Source: Bacteroidetes bacterium HGW-Bacteroidetes-8
GTDB lineage: Bacteria; Bacteroidota; Bacteroidia; Bacteroidales; UBA932
Assembly (NCBI GenBank): GCA_002840895.1
Contig: PHCZ01000001.1
Location: 1 to 64,000 of the forward strand
Direction: 5' to 3'
Length of the DNA stretch: 64,000 bases
A model generated the notes under the pieces. The model was not told the DNA's origin. It was given only the letters and a program-made list of their open reading frames with translations, and searched no databases. The position numbers and the translations under genes are program-made. Each line of letters begins with the position of its first letter. Within the stretch, counting starts at the first letter, position 1. This document shows, one piece after another, positions 42,309 to 50,516 of the stretch.

Positions 42309-43676
42309 ATGGAAAACTTCTCTGCCATCGTTGAGAAGGTAAGTTCGTTTCTATGGGGCTGGCCAATGATTGCTCTGCTTCTTGGAACTCACCTTTACCT
42401 AACAATTATTCTGAAATTTCCTCAAAGGAAGATATTTCAGGCAATAAAACTATCAGTTACAAAAGATAAATCCGGGAGTGGAGATGTGAGCCAGTTTGGC
42501 GCTTTAGCTACATCTCTTGCAGCAACAATCGGAACGGGAAACATCGTTGGGGTTGCTACAGCAGTGGCCCTTGGTGGCCCGGGTGCCGTTTTTTGGTGCT
42601 GGATTACCGGTGTTTTAGGTATAGCAACTAAGTATTCCGAGGGGCTTCTCGCAATCAAATACAGAGTAAAGACTGCAGATGGCACTATGCTGGGTGGTCC
42701 AATGTATGCCTTGGAAAAAGGTCTCAATATGAAGTGGATGGCTGTTTTATTTTGTATATTTACTGCCATTGCTGCATTTGGAATAGGCAATACTGTACAG
42801 GCAAACTCAATCTCTCTTTTGCTTAAAGAGAGCTACTCCATATCTCCATATATAAGCGGCCTCATTATGAGTGCGGCAACTGCTCTGGTAATTCTTTTCG
42901 GGGTAAAAGGGATAGCAAAAGTGTGCGGAACGTTGGTTCCTTTTATGGCATTCTTTTATATCCTGGGTTGTCTTTTCATTCTATATGTTAATGCTCCATT
43001 CCTAAAGGAGACCTTCTCCCTCATATTTGAATCTGCATTCTCTTCCAAAGCTGCAGCAGGTGGTTTTATAGGTACTACAGTTATGATGGCAGCAAGATTT
43101 GGTATTGCACGCGGACTCTTCTCAAACGAATCCGGTCTGGGTTCTGCACCGATAGTTGCTGCTGCTGCTAAAACCAGTAATCCTGTACGTCAGGCTCTGG
43201 TATCCTCTACGGGCACATTTTGGGACACTGTAGTCGTTTGCGCACTTACTGGACTTGTACTTGTCAGTTCAATTATTGCACATCCGGATATAGACCATAC
43301 ACAGGGTGGGGCTCTTACCCAAGCTGCCTTTGCGAAAATTCCATATGTGGGATCTATAATTCTCACTGTGGGTATCATAACATTTGCCTTCTCCACTATT
43401 TTAGGCTGGTCATATTATGGTGAAAAAGCAGTTGAATATCTTGGAGGTAAAAGATTGATAATCTACTACAGACTCTTTTGGATAGCTGCCGTTTTCGGAG
43501 GTGCTATCCTGAACCTGCATCTGGTCTGGGGCATTGCAGATAGTATGAATGCTTTGATGGCAATACCTAACTTAATTGCAATTCTTCTTCTCTCCGGGGT
43601 AGTAATCAAAGAGACCAATAAGTATTTATGGTCCGGGAACATTGATATGGAAGATCCCGAATGTGTGCAAAAATAA
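42309..43676 (+). CDS. AGCS family sodium:alanine/glycine symporter
   Basis: Sodium-coupled amino-acid carrier of 455 residues with about 10-11 helices. Family landmarks are GALATSLAATIGTGNIVGVATAVALGGPGAVFW (about 58-91), GGPMYALEKGLNMKW and FSNESGLGSAPIVAAAAKT (about 275-293). This is the alanine:cation symporter family, with substrates alanine, glycine or D-alanine. It is monocistronic, with a strong terminator at 43748-43781. Confidence 0.93.
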   Translation: MENFSAIVEKVSSFLWGWPMIALLLGTHLYLTIILKFPQRKIFQAIKLSVTKDKSGSGDVSQFGALATSLAATIGTGNIVGVATAVALGGPGAVFWCWITGVLGIATKYSEGLLAIKYRVKTADGTMLGGPMYALEKGLNMKWMAVLFCIFTAIAAFGIGNTVQANSISLLLKESYSISPYISGLIMSAATALVILFGVKGIAKVCGTLVPFMAFFYILGCLFILYVNAPFLKETFSLIFESAFSSKAAAGGFIGTTVMMAARFGIARGLFSNESGLGSAPIVAAAAKTSNPVRQALVSSTGTFWDTVVVCALTGLVLVSSIIAHPDIDHTQGGALTQAAFAKIPYVGSIILTVGIITFAFSTILGWSYYGEKAVEYLGGKRLIIYYRLFWIAAVFGGAILNLHLVWGIADSMNALMAIPNLIAILLLSGVVIKETNKYLWSGNIDMEDPECVQK

Positions 43677-43747
43677 CCTTGCCAAGCATTGTGGGTAAAA
43701 CTTTGCCAGTGTTTTATGAAGTTGATTGTTAATCAGATAATTATAAT

Positions 43748-43781
43748 GAGGCTGTCTAATAATTAGGCAGCCTCTGTTTTT
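43748..43781 (+). terminator. AGCS gene terminator
   Basis: Near-perfect 13-bp stem (GAGGCTGTCTAAT with AATTAGGCAGCCTC, one G-U) followed by TGTTTTTAT on the plus strand. Confidence 0.85.
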
Positions 43782-43955
43782 ATATACTGTTGCCACTTAT
43801 GCGTGCTAAACTCACCGTCAGCAACGCAGTTTTTTTAAACGCTTTTTTCTTTGTGTTTTTCGGGGCTTCCGGAACGCCTCCCTACGGTCGTTGAACGGTC
43901 CTCAGCCTTTTTCCGAAGTTTACCACTTCATAAAATTGTAGCGACAGATCACATA

Positions 43956-43992
43956 AAAACAGAGGGGCCAAAATTACTTTTGGACACCCTCT
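43956..43992 (-). terminator. DPP III gene terminator
   Basis: Hairpin AGAGGG-x-CCAAAA / TTTTGG-xxx-CCCTCT (43961-43992), followed on the minus strand by GTTTTTATG. It shares the 13-base CCTCTGTTTTTAT tail with the opposing AGCS terminator. Confidence 0.7.
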
Positions 43993-44067
43993 TTATAAAT
44001 ATTTATATATCATTAATTTACATCAAACACTGGCAAAGTCTCCCTCACCCCACAATGGGTGGCAAGG

Positions 44068-46065
44068 TTAATATTTTTTGCCGTAATCCAGCATCTGTTT
44101 AAGGAAGTCTGACGGATACTCAACCTTGTAATCTACAACTATACCATCTTTCTCTACAGGGGTAATATCCGGGTTGATAAAACCGCCATAAGGCTTGAGA
44201 TTCAGTGTAGCATAACGCTCCTTAAGCTCTTTATGAAGAGTTGAGTCTATCTCTATACCATATTTTGTGATAAGATCTCTACCGGCATTGTAGTCTCCCT
44301 CAGATTTAACTCTTTGGAGCTCTTTTAGCAGTGACCCGAACAGATTACGAAGCTTTAGAAAGTCGTTTATTACAAAGTAGGATTTGTTGTCACGAACCCT
44401 CTTCTCAATAATGTTTTCTGCCTTTCCGTTTTCGAAGCACCACTCTGCTATAAGCTTACGCCCCTGCATATGTGCCTGAGTTACATTTTTACCAAGGTCA
44501 ATTCTTACAAACTGCGTGAAAATTCCATTACGAATATAGTTTATATAGGCTGCTTTGTAGGCCTCTTCATTTGGAAGTACTCCCAGCTCTACAAGCTTAG
44601 GATCTGCCATATAATAGAGTGCAAAGATATCTGCCCGGGCCTCCTCCAGTGGAGAGCTAAACTCTTTAAGAGCGTTTGAAGATACCCCCTCTAAAAGTTG
44701 CCCGGATCCGTGCCCAAGACACTCGTGAAGGTCTGTATGGATATCATTTGTTATCGCCCCATACTCTTTGACCATTGAAATCTCCGCCTCATCCCAGGAG
44801 AATTCTGTTGTAATACTTTTTGGAGCCTCTTCTGCGGCCTTATTATATGCCTCACCAATGTTTGCTATTGTAACCGACTTTGAACCATACTCTTTACGGA
44901 TCCAATCTGCATTAGGAAGATTTATTCCAAGCGGTGCTGCAGGATGGCAATCTCCTCCTAGCTGAGCAACAGTAATAACCTTTGCAGATACCCCTTTTAC
45001 CTCTCTCTTCTTGAACCTCTGGTCTACAGGAGAGTTATCTTCAAACCATTGAGCATTTTTGCTGATAATGTCTGTACGTTTTGAAGCCTCAATATCTTTA
45101 AAGTTAACAACAGCTTCCCAGGTTGCCTTCATCCCCAAAGGGTCGTTATAATTCTCAATAAAACCGTTTATGAAATCTACCTGACTTTGAGTGTCTTTAA
45201 CCCAGGCAACATTGTATTCATCCCAAGTACGAAGGTCTCCGCTCTTATAGTAGTTAATCAGAAGAGAGATGTACTCTCTTTGTGTGTCATTTTCAGCTAC
45301 TGATGATGCTCTTTCAAGATGAGCAACAATTTTTTCAATGATTGGACCGTACAATCCACCAATCTTATATACATCTTCAAAGATCTCACCCTCCTTTTTT
45401 ACAAGTTTGGAGTTTAGCCCATATGAAATAGGGCGGGGGTCTTTCGGATTCTCCATTTTTGCATAGAAAGCTTCGGCTTCGGCTCGGCTAACTCCATCAT
45501 AAAAGTTTACTGAACTGCCTAAAAGAAGATCTCCACTGCCGGATATGTTTTTTCTCTGAGGGTAGAGAGTGGGGTCGTATAACATCGGGATAATCTCATC
45601 TGCTACATCTGCCTGTCCGCTTTCGGTTAAAAGGGTGCGGAAATACTCTTGGCTGCAGCCGGGGATAAATTTATCTTCGGCATAGTGGTGGTGAATTCCG
45701 TTACTAAAGAAGAGACGTTTTGCATAGACCACAAAATTATCATACTCTGTTCCGCTCTTCTCCCCTTTATAGTTGTCAAAAATTGTCTCAATCACCTTTC
45801 TGATTTTCAACCCATATTTGAAATTTTGATCCCAGAATATATCGCGACCACTTTTTGCAGCCTCGCTAAGGTGGAATATATACTCTTTCTGGTTAAATGT
45901 TAGGGAATCCCATCCCGGAATTCGGTACCTTATAACACGTATATCAGCGAACTCATCTGCAAGATATCTGAATTTATCCTCTTTTGTCTCTTTTGTACCG
46001 GTTTGACACGAGCCCGTAAATAGCCCGACTGCCATAGCAAACAGCATAATTTTAAAGTGTTTCAT
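44068..46065 (-). CDS. dipeptidyl-peptidase III (M49), lipoprotein
   Basis: Zinc exopeptidase removing N-terminal dipeptides, 665 residues. The M49 signature HECLGH (HExxxH) is present in HTDLHECLGHGSGQLLEG, with the third zinc ligand in EEARAD about 25 residues later. The N terminus has a lipobox (LFTGSC), so the protein is membrane-anchored on the periplasmic or outer face, as for other Bacteroidota DPP III proteins. Probable role is in peptide degradation along with the M28 and S41 peptidases of the window. Confidence 0.93.
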   Translation of the reverse strand: MKHFKIMLFAMAVGLFTGSCQTGTKETKEDKFRYLADEFADIRVIRYRIPGWDSLTFNQKEYIFHLSEAAKSGRDIFWDQNFKYGLKIRKVIETIFDNYKGEKSGTEYDNFVVYAKRLFFSNGIHHHYAEDKFIPGCSQEYFRTLLTESGQADVADEIIPMLYDPTLYPQRKNISGSGDLLLGSSVNFYDGVSRAEAEAFYAKMENPKDPRPISYGLNSKLVKKEGEIFEDVYKIGGLYGPIIEKIVAHLERASSVAENDTQREYISLLINYYKSGDLRTWDEYNVAWVKDTQSQVDFINGFIENYNDPLGMKATWEAVVNFKDIEASKRTDIISKNAQWFEDNSPVDQRFKKREVKGVSAKVITVAQLGGDCHPAAPLGINLPNADWIRKEYGSKSVTIANIGEAYNKAAEEAPKSITTEFSWDEAEISMVKEYGAITNDIHTDLHECLGHGSGQLLEGVSSNALKEFSSPLEEARADIFALYYMADPKLVELGVLPNEEAYKAAYINYIRNGIFTQFVRIDLGKNVTQAHMQGRKLIAEWCFENGKAENIIEKRVRDNKSYFVINDFLKLRNLFGSLLKELQRVKSEGDYNAGRDLITKYGIEIDSTLHKELKERYATLNLKPYGGFINPDITPVEKDGIVVDYKVEYPSDFLKQMLDYGKKY

Positions 46066-46096
46066 TATTAATAAGATTAAACAAATATTTAATGTT

Positions 46097-46468
46097 TTAT
46101 ATTTTACTCTTTTTTAATTTACTTTTTTGCGGTTTTTTGGATGTACTTACTTTTGATTCAGAAGAGTCACCGGAATTTTTTACCTCGCCTTGCTGTTCAC
46201 TCTCTTCTTCCAATACCGCCTCTTCTCCTCTAAACATATCAATAACAGATCTGTAAAGTTTTTTAGCCATTTGAAACATAGGCATTATCACAGAAATTTT
46301 GGTAAAGAGGTTACTTAAAAACCTTGTAATACTTAAGCTCTCTTTTAGCTCGGAGTAGTGCAAATTAAGCATTATCTCTCTAGTGGTTATCTCGCTTTGT
46401 AGTTTAAAACGCTCCTCCCTCAATTGGGAAAGAGTCTTAATTTCGGCATATTTACCAGATCTTTTCAT
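46097..46468 (-). CDS. coiled-coil protein of unknown function, partner of the Holin-X family protein
   Basis: A 123-residue protein beginning with a helical coiled-coil-like segment (EIKTLSQLREERFKLQSEITTREIML), a middle hydrophobic-basic helix (ISVIMPMFQMAKKLYRSVIDMF) and a disordered C-terminal tail rich in Ser, Glu and Lys ending KKSKI. No known domain is recognised. It overlaps the upstream gene by four bases (ATGA), so the two are translationally coupled. By analogy with YqjD/YqjK-like neighbours of YqjE it may be a membrane-associated stress protein; this is conjecture. Confidence 0.65.
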   Translation of the reverse strand: MKRSGKYAEIKTLSQLREERFKLQSEITTREIMLNLHYSELKESLSITRFLSNLFTKISVIMPMFQMAKKLYRSVIDMFRGEEAVLEEESEQQGEVKNSGDSSESKVSTSKKPQKSKLKKSKI

Positions 46469-46857
46469 TGTTTATCCTCCTGTGGTGTTTTGCTCCCCTG
46501 TTCAAAAAACATTTTTGAAAACATAGTTACCAAGGAGTTTATAAATAATTTATCTCTCCTCAGATAGAGAATAAAAGAGATAAGCAGAAATACTCCTGCA
46601 GTAATGAGAGTCCCTGCAGCTTTGGACTCCAGTAAATCTCCAAGCCACCAGCTAAAAGCAGATGCCATAAAAGCTAAAGCAATTCCAAGGGAGATTATAA
46701 GCAGAGCAGCATATACTATCTTAGAGAAAAGCACGGAAAGACTCTCTACCATCTTTAGCTTAATTGCATCCAAACGCATATCCAGGTACTCCTTTGCAGA
46801 ATCTGCCAGATTCTCAAGCTTTCCAACCGGACCACTCTCTTCCTTACTTGTTGCCAT
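46465..46857 (-). CDS. Holin-X/DUF1469 (YqjE-like) membrane protein
   Basis: A 130-residue protein with an amphipathic N-terminal helix (LENLADSAKEYLDMRLDAIKLKMVE, about 14-38) and two adjacent membrane helices (IVYAALLIISLGIALAFMASAFSWWLG and AGTLITAGVFLLISFILYL). This is the layout of the phage-holin superfamily III / Actinobacterial Holin-X / YqjE proteins. Despite the name these are chromosomal membrane proteins of unknown role, not evidence of a prophage; no phage genes are nearby. Confidence 0.8.
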   Translation of the reverse strand: MATSKEESGPVGKLENLADSAKEYLDMRLDAIKLKMVESLSVLFSKIVYAALLIISLGIALAFMASAFSWWLGDLLESKAAGTLITAGVFLLISFILYLRRDKLFINSLVTMFSKMFFEQGSKTPQEDKQ

Positions 46858-46892
46858 AGGTATAATTTTAAATCAAAGATATGCTTTTTTGA

Positions 46893-47375
46893 CTAGACCA
46901 GTTCGGATATTATAACGACATAATTTTTACCGTATTTTTTAGCACACTTGGGGCAAGTTGTATACCACATATACATCTTTTTTATCCCTAGCCCTTTGGT
47001 TTTGGCCAGATTGTTATAGTCTTTACACCATTTGCCAGTATCGTTGAAACTTCCCTCATACACTTTGCTGTAAAATTTGCCACTTAGCACTCTATTATCT
47101 GCATCGGGAATCTCTTTATCTACTGCAATATAGATATCCATATTCCATTTGGAGGTGTGTTCGCTAAGGCATAACCACTCTACCATTTTGGCTTGGGCCT
47201 TAGTTACCTTTTTATCTACCCTTCTGATTGCAGTCCCGAATCCGACCGGCATATAAAAGATGGTGAAAACCTTATCTTTAACAAAAGGTTTGTTGACCCA
47301 CTCAACAATCTTATCATCCCAGGGAGCAGGATCGAATGGTGGGCAACACTCGATGCTCTTTTCAGTTTTTGACAT
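46893..47375 (-). CDS. uncharacterised protein with CCPPFDP and CPKC motifs
   Basis: A 160-residue cytoplasmic protein of a type I have the impression occurs widely in anaerobes and Bacteroidota, sometimes labelled hydrolase without evidence. It starts near ECCPPFDPAPWDDK and ends with YMWYTTCPKCAKKYGKNYVVI; the Cys pairs at both ends could bind a metal. The middle (DKVFTIFYMPVGFGTAIRR, NMDIYIAVDKEIP) resembles GyrI-like ligand-binding folds. It overlaps the MBL-fold gene by 14 bases, suggesting cotranscription and a shared pathway. Confidence 0.65.
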   Translation of the reverse strand: MSKTEKSIECCPPFDPAPWDDKIVEWVNKPFVKDKVFTIFYMPVGFGTAIRRVDKKVTKAQAKMVEWLCLSEHTSKWNMDIYIAVDKEIPDADNRVLSGKFYSKVYEGSFNDTGKWCKDYNNLAKTKGLGIKKMYMWYTTCPKCAKKYGKNYVVIISELV

Positions 47376-48069
47376 AGTTCTGTTTTTTTATTTGTGAGTT
47401 TAACAATTTTCTATCAATCTTCTTACCGTGACCCGGGAGGAAAGAGGAGCAGCCGGAATCCAGCAACTTTTTCCAGCTCTTGTAGAGTAATTGCAGATCG
47501 TCAGCGAAAGGAGGTAGAATTGAACCGGGGAAAATGCCGAACATAGTATCTCCCACCATAGCAATCTCTTTATCTACCAATATGCTTAGAGAGCCGGCGG
47601 AGTGTCCCGGTGTGTGGATGATTTTTATGTTTATACCTTGAATTGATAAATCTAAGCACTCTTCAACTTCAATATCAGGAGTAAAAGGAGGGTACGAGGC
47701 AAAGCTGTTCTCATATTTTCTCCCAAGAGAAGACAAAATTTTTGTTGCAAAAAGGGTCCCCTTTGGAATAGGGGTGATTCCTGCAGATACCATTCTGCTC
47801 TCATTTTTACTTAAAATAATCTTGCATCCGTACCTCTTTGCCAATTGCGAAGTGTTTGCGCAATGATCAAAGTGCGAGTGAGTAAGTACAATATAATCTA
47901 CTGTAAAACAATTAAGTGAGGTTAGTCCTTTAATAAGCTTGTTATAAGCAGATCCATCTCCGGTGTCTACAAGAAGGTTTACCGAACCGGATTTTACAAT
48001 ATAGCAGTTGCTTCTACCGGAAAGGATGCGAATAACCCTGCTACCTTTTGATGTTATAAAGGTCTCCAT
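47362..48069 (-). CDS. metallo-beta-lactamase-fold hydrolase
   Basis: A 235-residue MBL-superfamily protein with all metal-binding motifs: THSHFDHC (motif 2), TPGHSAGS (motif 3), GDTMFG (motif 4) and PGHGKKI (motif 5). It is of the glyoxalase II/YcbL-like hydrolase type; substrate unknown. It lies 3 bases after the upstream membrane-protein gene and overlaps the CCP/CPKC protein gene, forming a three-gene unit. Confidence 0.87.
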   Translation of the reverse strand: METFITSKGSRVIRILSGRSNCYIVKSGSVNLLVDTGDGSAYNKLIKGLTSLNCFTVDYIVLTHSHFDHCANTSQLAKRYGCKIILSKNESRMVSAGITPIPKGTLFATKILSSLGRKYENSFASYPPFTPDIEVEECLDLSIQGINIKIIHTPGHSAGSLSILVDKEIAMVGDTMFGIFPGSILPPFADDLQLLYKSWKKLLDSGCSSFLPGHGKKIDRKLLNSQIKKQNYVKN

Positions 48070-48072
48070 CTT

Positions 48073-48477
48073 TTACCCCTTACCTTTGGCCGGTAAAGCC
48101 AGGGCCAGTAAAAACATAATCACACCTGCAACTGCAGTTACTGGCTGCATCCACGAAACATAGCCGATAATAATCACCTGAACAACTAACCACCCGAAAA
48201 CTATTGCCACTGAGGCAAATGATAGGGTGCGGGAAAGTTTATGATTTATAAAACAGGCAATAGAAGCAGTTAAAAAAGAGCCTCCAACAACTAAGAAAAG
48301 AGTGAGTCCGGGAATAAAATAGTCTTTAAAAGGGGAGCCTTCAAGCCACTCCAGAGGAACTCCCTCTGCCCCTTTTATACCGTAATAGCCTCCTCCAAAT
48401 GCATTTAATGCTCCAAAAGCGAGCAGTGCTCCCAGAGTGTATCTTAAAATTCCGGAGGGTTTAGTTTTGTTGATCAT
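48073..48477 (-). CDS. four-helix membrane protein of unknown function
   Basis: A 134-residue protein with about four membrane helices (GILRYTLGALLAFGALNAFGGGYY; FIPGLTLFLVVGGSFLTASIACFI; LSFASVAIVFGWLVVQVIIIGYVSW; AVAGVIMFLLALALP). The GGYYGIKGAEGVPLEWLEGSPF loop between helices 1 and 2 is a pattern I have seen in small uncharacterised membrane proteins. First gene of the unit with the MBL-fold hydrolase. Function unknown. Confidence 0.7.
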   Translation of the reverse strand: MINKTKPSGILRYTLGALLAFGALNAFGGGYYGIKGAEGVPLEWLEGSPFKDYFIPGLTLFLVVGGSFLTASIACFINHKLSRTLSFASVAIVFGWLVVQVIIIGYVSWMQPVTAVAGVIMFLLALALPAKGKG

Positions 48478-48562
48478 TTCTATATGTTTTTTTTGTTTTT
48501 AGGCAGTAAAGATTCCTGGAACAAAAAGCGGAGTAAATCTAGTAATTTTTTCTTCTTTTTGC

Positions 48563-48570
48563 TACTTTTG
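48563..48570 (+). promoter_or_regulatory. possible -7 box TACTTTTG for the exonuclease gene
   Basis: TACTTTTG matches TAnnTTTG and lies 35 bases before the ATG at 48606; no TTTG at the standard 19-base spacing. Confidence 0.3.
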
Positions 48571-48605
48571 GCCTATGTAATAATTGTTATATTTAAATAC
48601 CGATA

Positions 48606-49103
48606 ATGATAGAGAGTTTTGCAGCAATTGATTTTGAGACTGCCAACGAAAACCTTAGCAGCGTGTGTAGTGTAGGTGTTGTAGTTGTTAGAAACGGAGT
48701 AATAACCGACGAGTATTATAGCCTAATTCAGCCTGAGCCAAACTACTACAACTATCGTAACAGCTGCGTTCACGGACTTACTTCTGACGACACCGATAGC
48801 GCAAGAGTCTTTTTATATGTATGGCAAGAGGTAGAGCAATTAATTGCGGGTTTGCCTCTTATTGCTCATAACAAACAGTTTGACGAGAGCTGCCTAAAAG
48901 CTGTATACCGTACCTATCAAATGGACTATCCGGATTATGAGTTCTATTGCACTCTCTCTGCTTCCCGTAAAGCCTTTGGCAAAACCATTCCCAACCATCA
49001 GCTACATACAGTTTCGGCACATTGTGGGTTTTTTCTGGAAAATCACCATAATGCCCTCTGCGATGCCCGCGCCTGTGCCGCAATTGCACTTAGGGTATTC
49101 TAA
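48606..49103 (+). CDS. DEDDh 3'-5' exonuclease (DnaQ/Pol III epsilon-like)
   Basis: A 165-residue stand-alone exonuclease domain. ExoI motif is AAIDFETA (Asp9, Glu11), ExoII is PLIAHNKQFDESCL and ExoIII is HNALCDARACAAIAL with the catalytic His and Asp. It has no polymerase, BRCT or helicase domain. Short proteins of this kind are common in Bacteroidota and may act in DNA repair or RNA trimming. Confidence 0.88.
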   Translation: MIESFAAIDFETANENLSSVCSVGVVVVRNGVITDEYYSLIQPEPNYYNYRNSCVHGLTSDDTDSARVFLYVWQEVEQLIAGLPLIAHNKQFDESCLKAVYRTYQMDYPDYEFYCTLSASRKAFGKTIPNHQLHTVSAHCGFFLENHHNALCDARACAAIALRVF

Positions 49104-49114
49104 TTTGCTATTAA

Positions 49115-49852
49115 TTACCTTGATTTCAAATATCGGAAAATCAAAGTCAGTAACCATACAAGGTGGATAGCAATTGCAATCAATGCAACCGGTGTAGATT
49201 GAGGGTTTTTAATTACCATTGTAACCCAGTAAGGAGGAAATGCCCAAGAGATAATTGTTAGCCAAGCTAGAGCAAAAAGATCCGAAAATGCAAAAAGAGA
49301 TAAAGAGTTCAACCCTTTTGCAAAGGTCAAACCTTTAACTTTATTATCTGCACCGGAGTAAATCAAGAGGCCGATGACAGCTGAGTAAATTGATGAGAGT
49401 ATTGAAATGATAACAATATTCAATTTCGGAACTGAAACAAAATCCAGAAAGAGAATTGCCGCAATTGAATAGACAAGTGATGGAAGTGCTGCAAATGATA
49501 GCCTGTTTATAAGATATCCGCTCTTTCCCAAAGGGGTTACAGAGATCAGCTCCGAAATATTCCCATCTCTTTCGTCTATCATAAGAAATCCTGTTACTAT
49601 ACCCATCATTCCAGAAATCATCACTATAATACCGGAGAGGATGTATTGATAGAAGGGAGATATGTCAAAAGATAGCCTTGAGATTAAAAAAGGTGGAAGA
49701 AAGAAGAAGATGATTTTAAACAGAGCAATCATAAGAAATGGTGCAAATATCAAGATTCCCATAACAGGATCCCGAAAGACTTGCCTAACATCATTCTTGT
49801 AGTGAGTAAAAAATATCATATTTTTAATCTTGATAGACTGTTTTTTTTTCAA
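49115..49852 (-). CDS. ABC exporter permease subunit 2
   Basis: A 245-residue membrane protein with about six helices (ILIFAPFLMIALFKIIFFFLPPFL; YILSGIIVMISGMMGIVTGFLMI). The DERDGNISELISVTPLGKSGYLINR segment (about 92-116) is typical of ABC-2 permeases. It overlaps the first permease gene by 29 bases if translation starts at 49852; an internal ATG at 49819 (MIFFTHYKND) would leave only 4 bases between genes and is a reasonable alternative. Two half-size permeases plus one ATPase form the exporter. Confidence 0.75.
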   Translation of the reverse strand: MKKKQSIKIKNMIFFTHYKNDVRQVFRDPVMGILIFAPFLMIALFKIIFFFLPPFLISRLSFDISPFYQYILSGIIVMISGMMGIVTGFLMIDERDGNISELISVTPLGKSGYLINRLSFAALPSLVYSIAAILFLDFVSVPKLNIVIISILSSIYSAVIGLLIYSGADNKVKGLTFAKGLNSLSLFAFSDLFALAWLTIISWAFPPYWVTMVIKNPQSTPVALIAIAIHLVWLLTLIFRYLKSR

Positions 49853-50516
49853 AAACTTTTACGGCATATTTATAAAGCAGAAAGTTTGCCATAAATAGAT
49901 ATAAAATAAGGGCTGCAGATTCATACCACACTGTCTCAGAAAAAGCACCAAGCATAAGTCGAAGTGCCGCAACACTCGGAATAAGGGTAAGAGGATAGAG
50001 TAGGTTAGAGCCCAAAATAGAAAAGCAGGGTAAAACCAGCAGAAGCATATAGGGGATGGTTTTTAAAATATATTGATTAACAGTTGTACATCCGGCATTA
50101 ATCACAACCCCACAAAGTGTGAATATCCCCGAGGTTAATGCTACAGAGACAAGAAAAACAGCCCAATTTAACGCTCCGTCAAAACTTAACGCAGTAATGG
50201 CAGAGGCAGCAGCGACGGAAACAATAGTTAATGAAATGACCTTAGCCACAATATACTCACCTGTTGTAAGTGGCGAGACAATCAGAACCTGAATCACCCC
50301 CTGTCCCTTTTCCAGCATAATAATACCTCCAATAAAAAAGAGCCCCAACACAGATGGATCGGAGTATACAACTAGTGGGAGAGCTATTGATGTAATATTT
50401 TCGGGCAATAGAGAGAGTATAATCAGATACATTGCTGTTATAATGACATAGACCAGGTAAAAACCCTGTTTTGACTGAAATTTTATATCTGATATTAAAG
50501 CATTTATTAACCTCAT
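49824..50516 (-). CDS. ABC exporter permease subunit 1
   Basis: A 230-residue permease with about six helices, the conserved LEKGQGVIQVLIVSPLTTGEYIVAKV loop (about 68-93) and a final LILYLFMANFLLYKYAVKVF helix. It overlaps the ATPase gene by four bases. The gene set (ATPase, two small permeases) resembles the actinobacterial fluoroquinolone exporter Rv2686c-Rv2688c in layout, but substrate specificity cannot be judged. Confidence 0.75.
   Translation of the reverse strand: MRLINALISDIKFQSKQGFYLVYVIITAMYLIILSLLPENITSIALPLVVYSDPSVLGLFFIGGIIMLEKGQGVIQVLIVSPLTTGEYIVAKVISLTIVSVAAASAITALSFDGALNWAVFLVSVALTSGIFTLCGVVINAGCTTVNQYILKTIPYMLLLVLPCFSILGSNLLYPLTLIPSVAALRLMLGAFSETVWYESAALILYLFMANFLLYKYAVKVFEKKTVYQD

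Larger units (their letters stand above)
43675..44069. repeat. 391-base gene-free convergent region with nested inverted repeats
   Basis: The region between two convergent stop codons has near-symmetrical arms. AACCTTGCCA (43675) matches TGGCAAGGTT (44060-44069), CATTGTGGG (43687-43695) matches 44049-44057, and a 15-bp perfect pair ACTTTGCCAGTGTTT (43700-43714) matches 44025-44039. Further in, TTTTATGAAGT (43712-43722) matches 43925-43935. Both genes end inside the outer arms. The interior has two hairpin terminators and a GC-richer stretch (43860-43915) with no ORF I would trust. It may be a MITE-like or other repeated element, or a pair of diverged inverted duplications. Confidence 0.65.

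Noticed and set aside
46465-46857. Prophage, because of the Holin-X family name
   Set aside because: No other phage gene is nearby; these holin-superfamily proteins are ordinary chromosomal membrane proteins.
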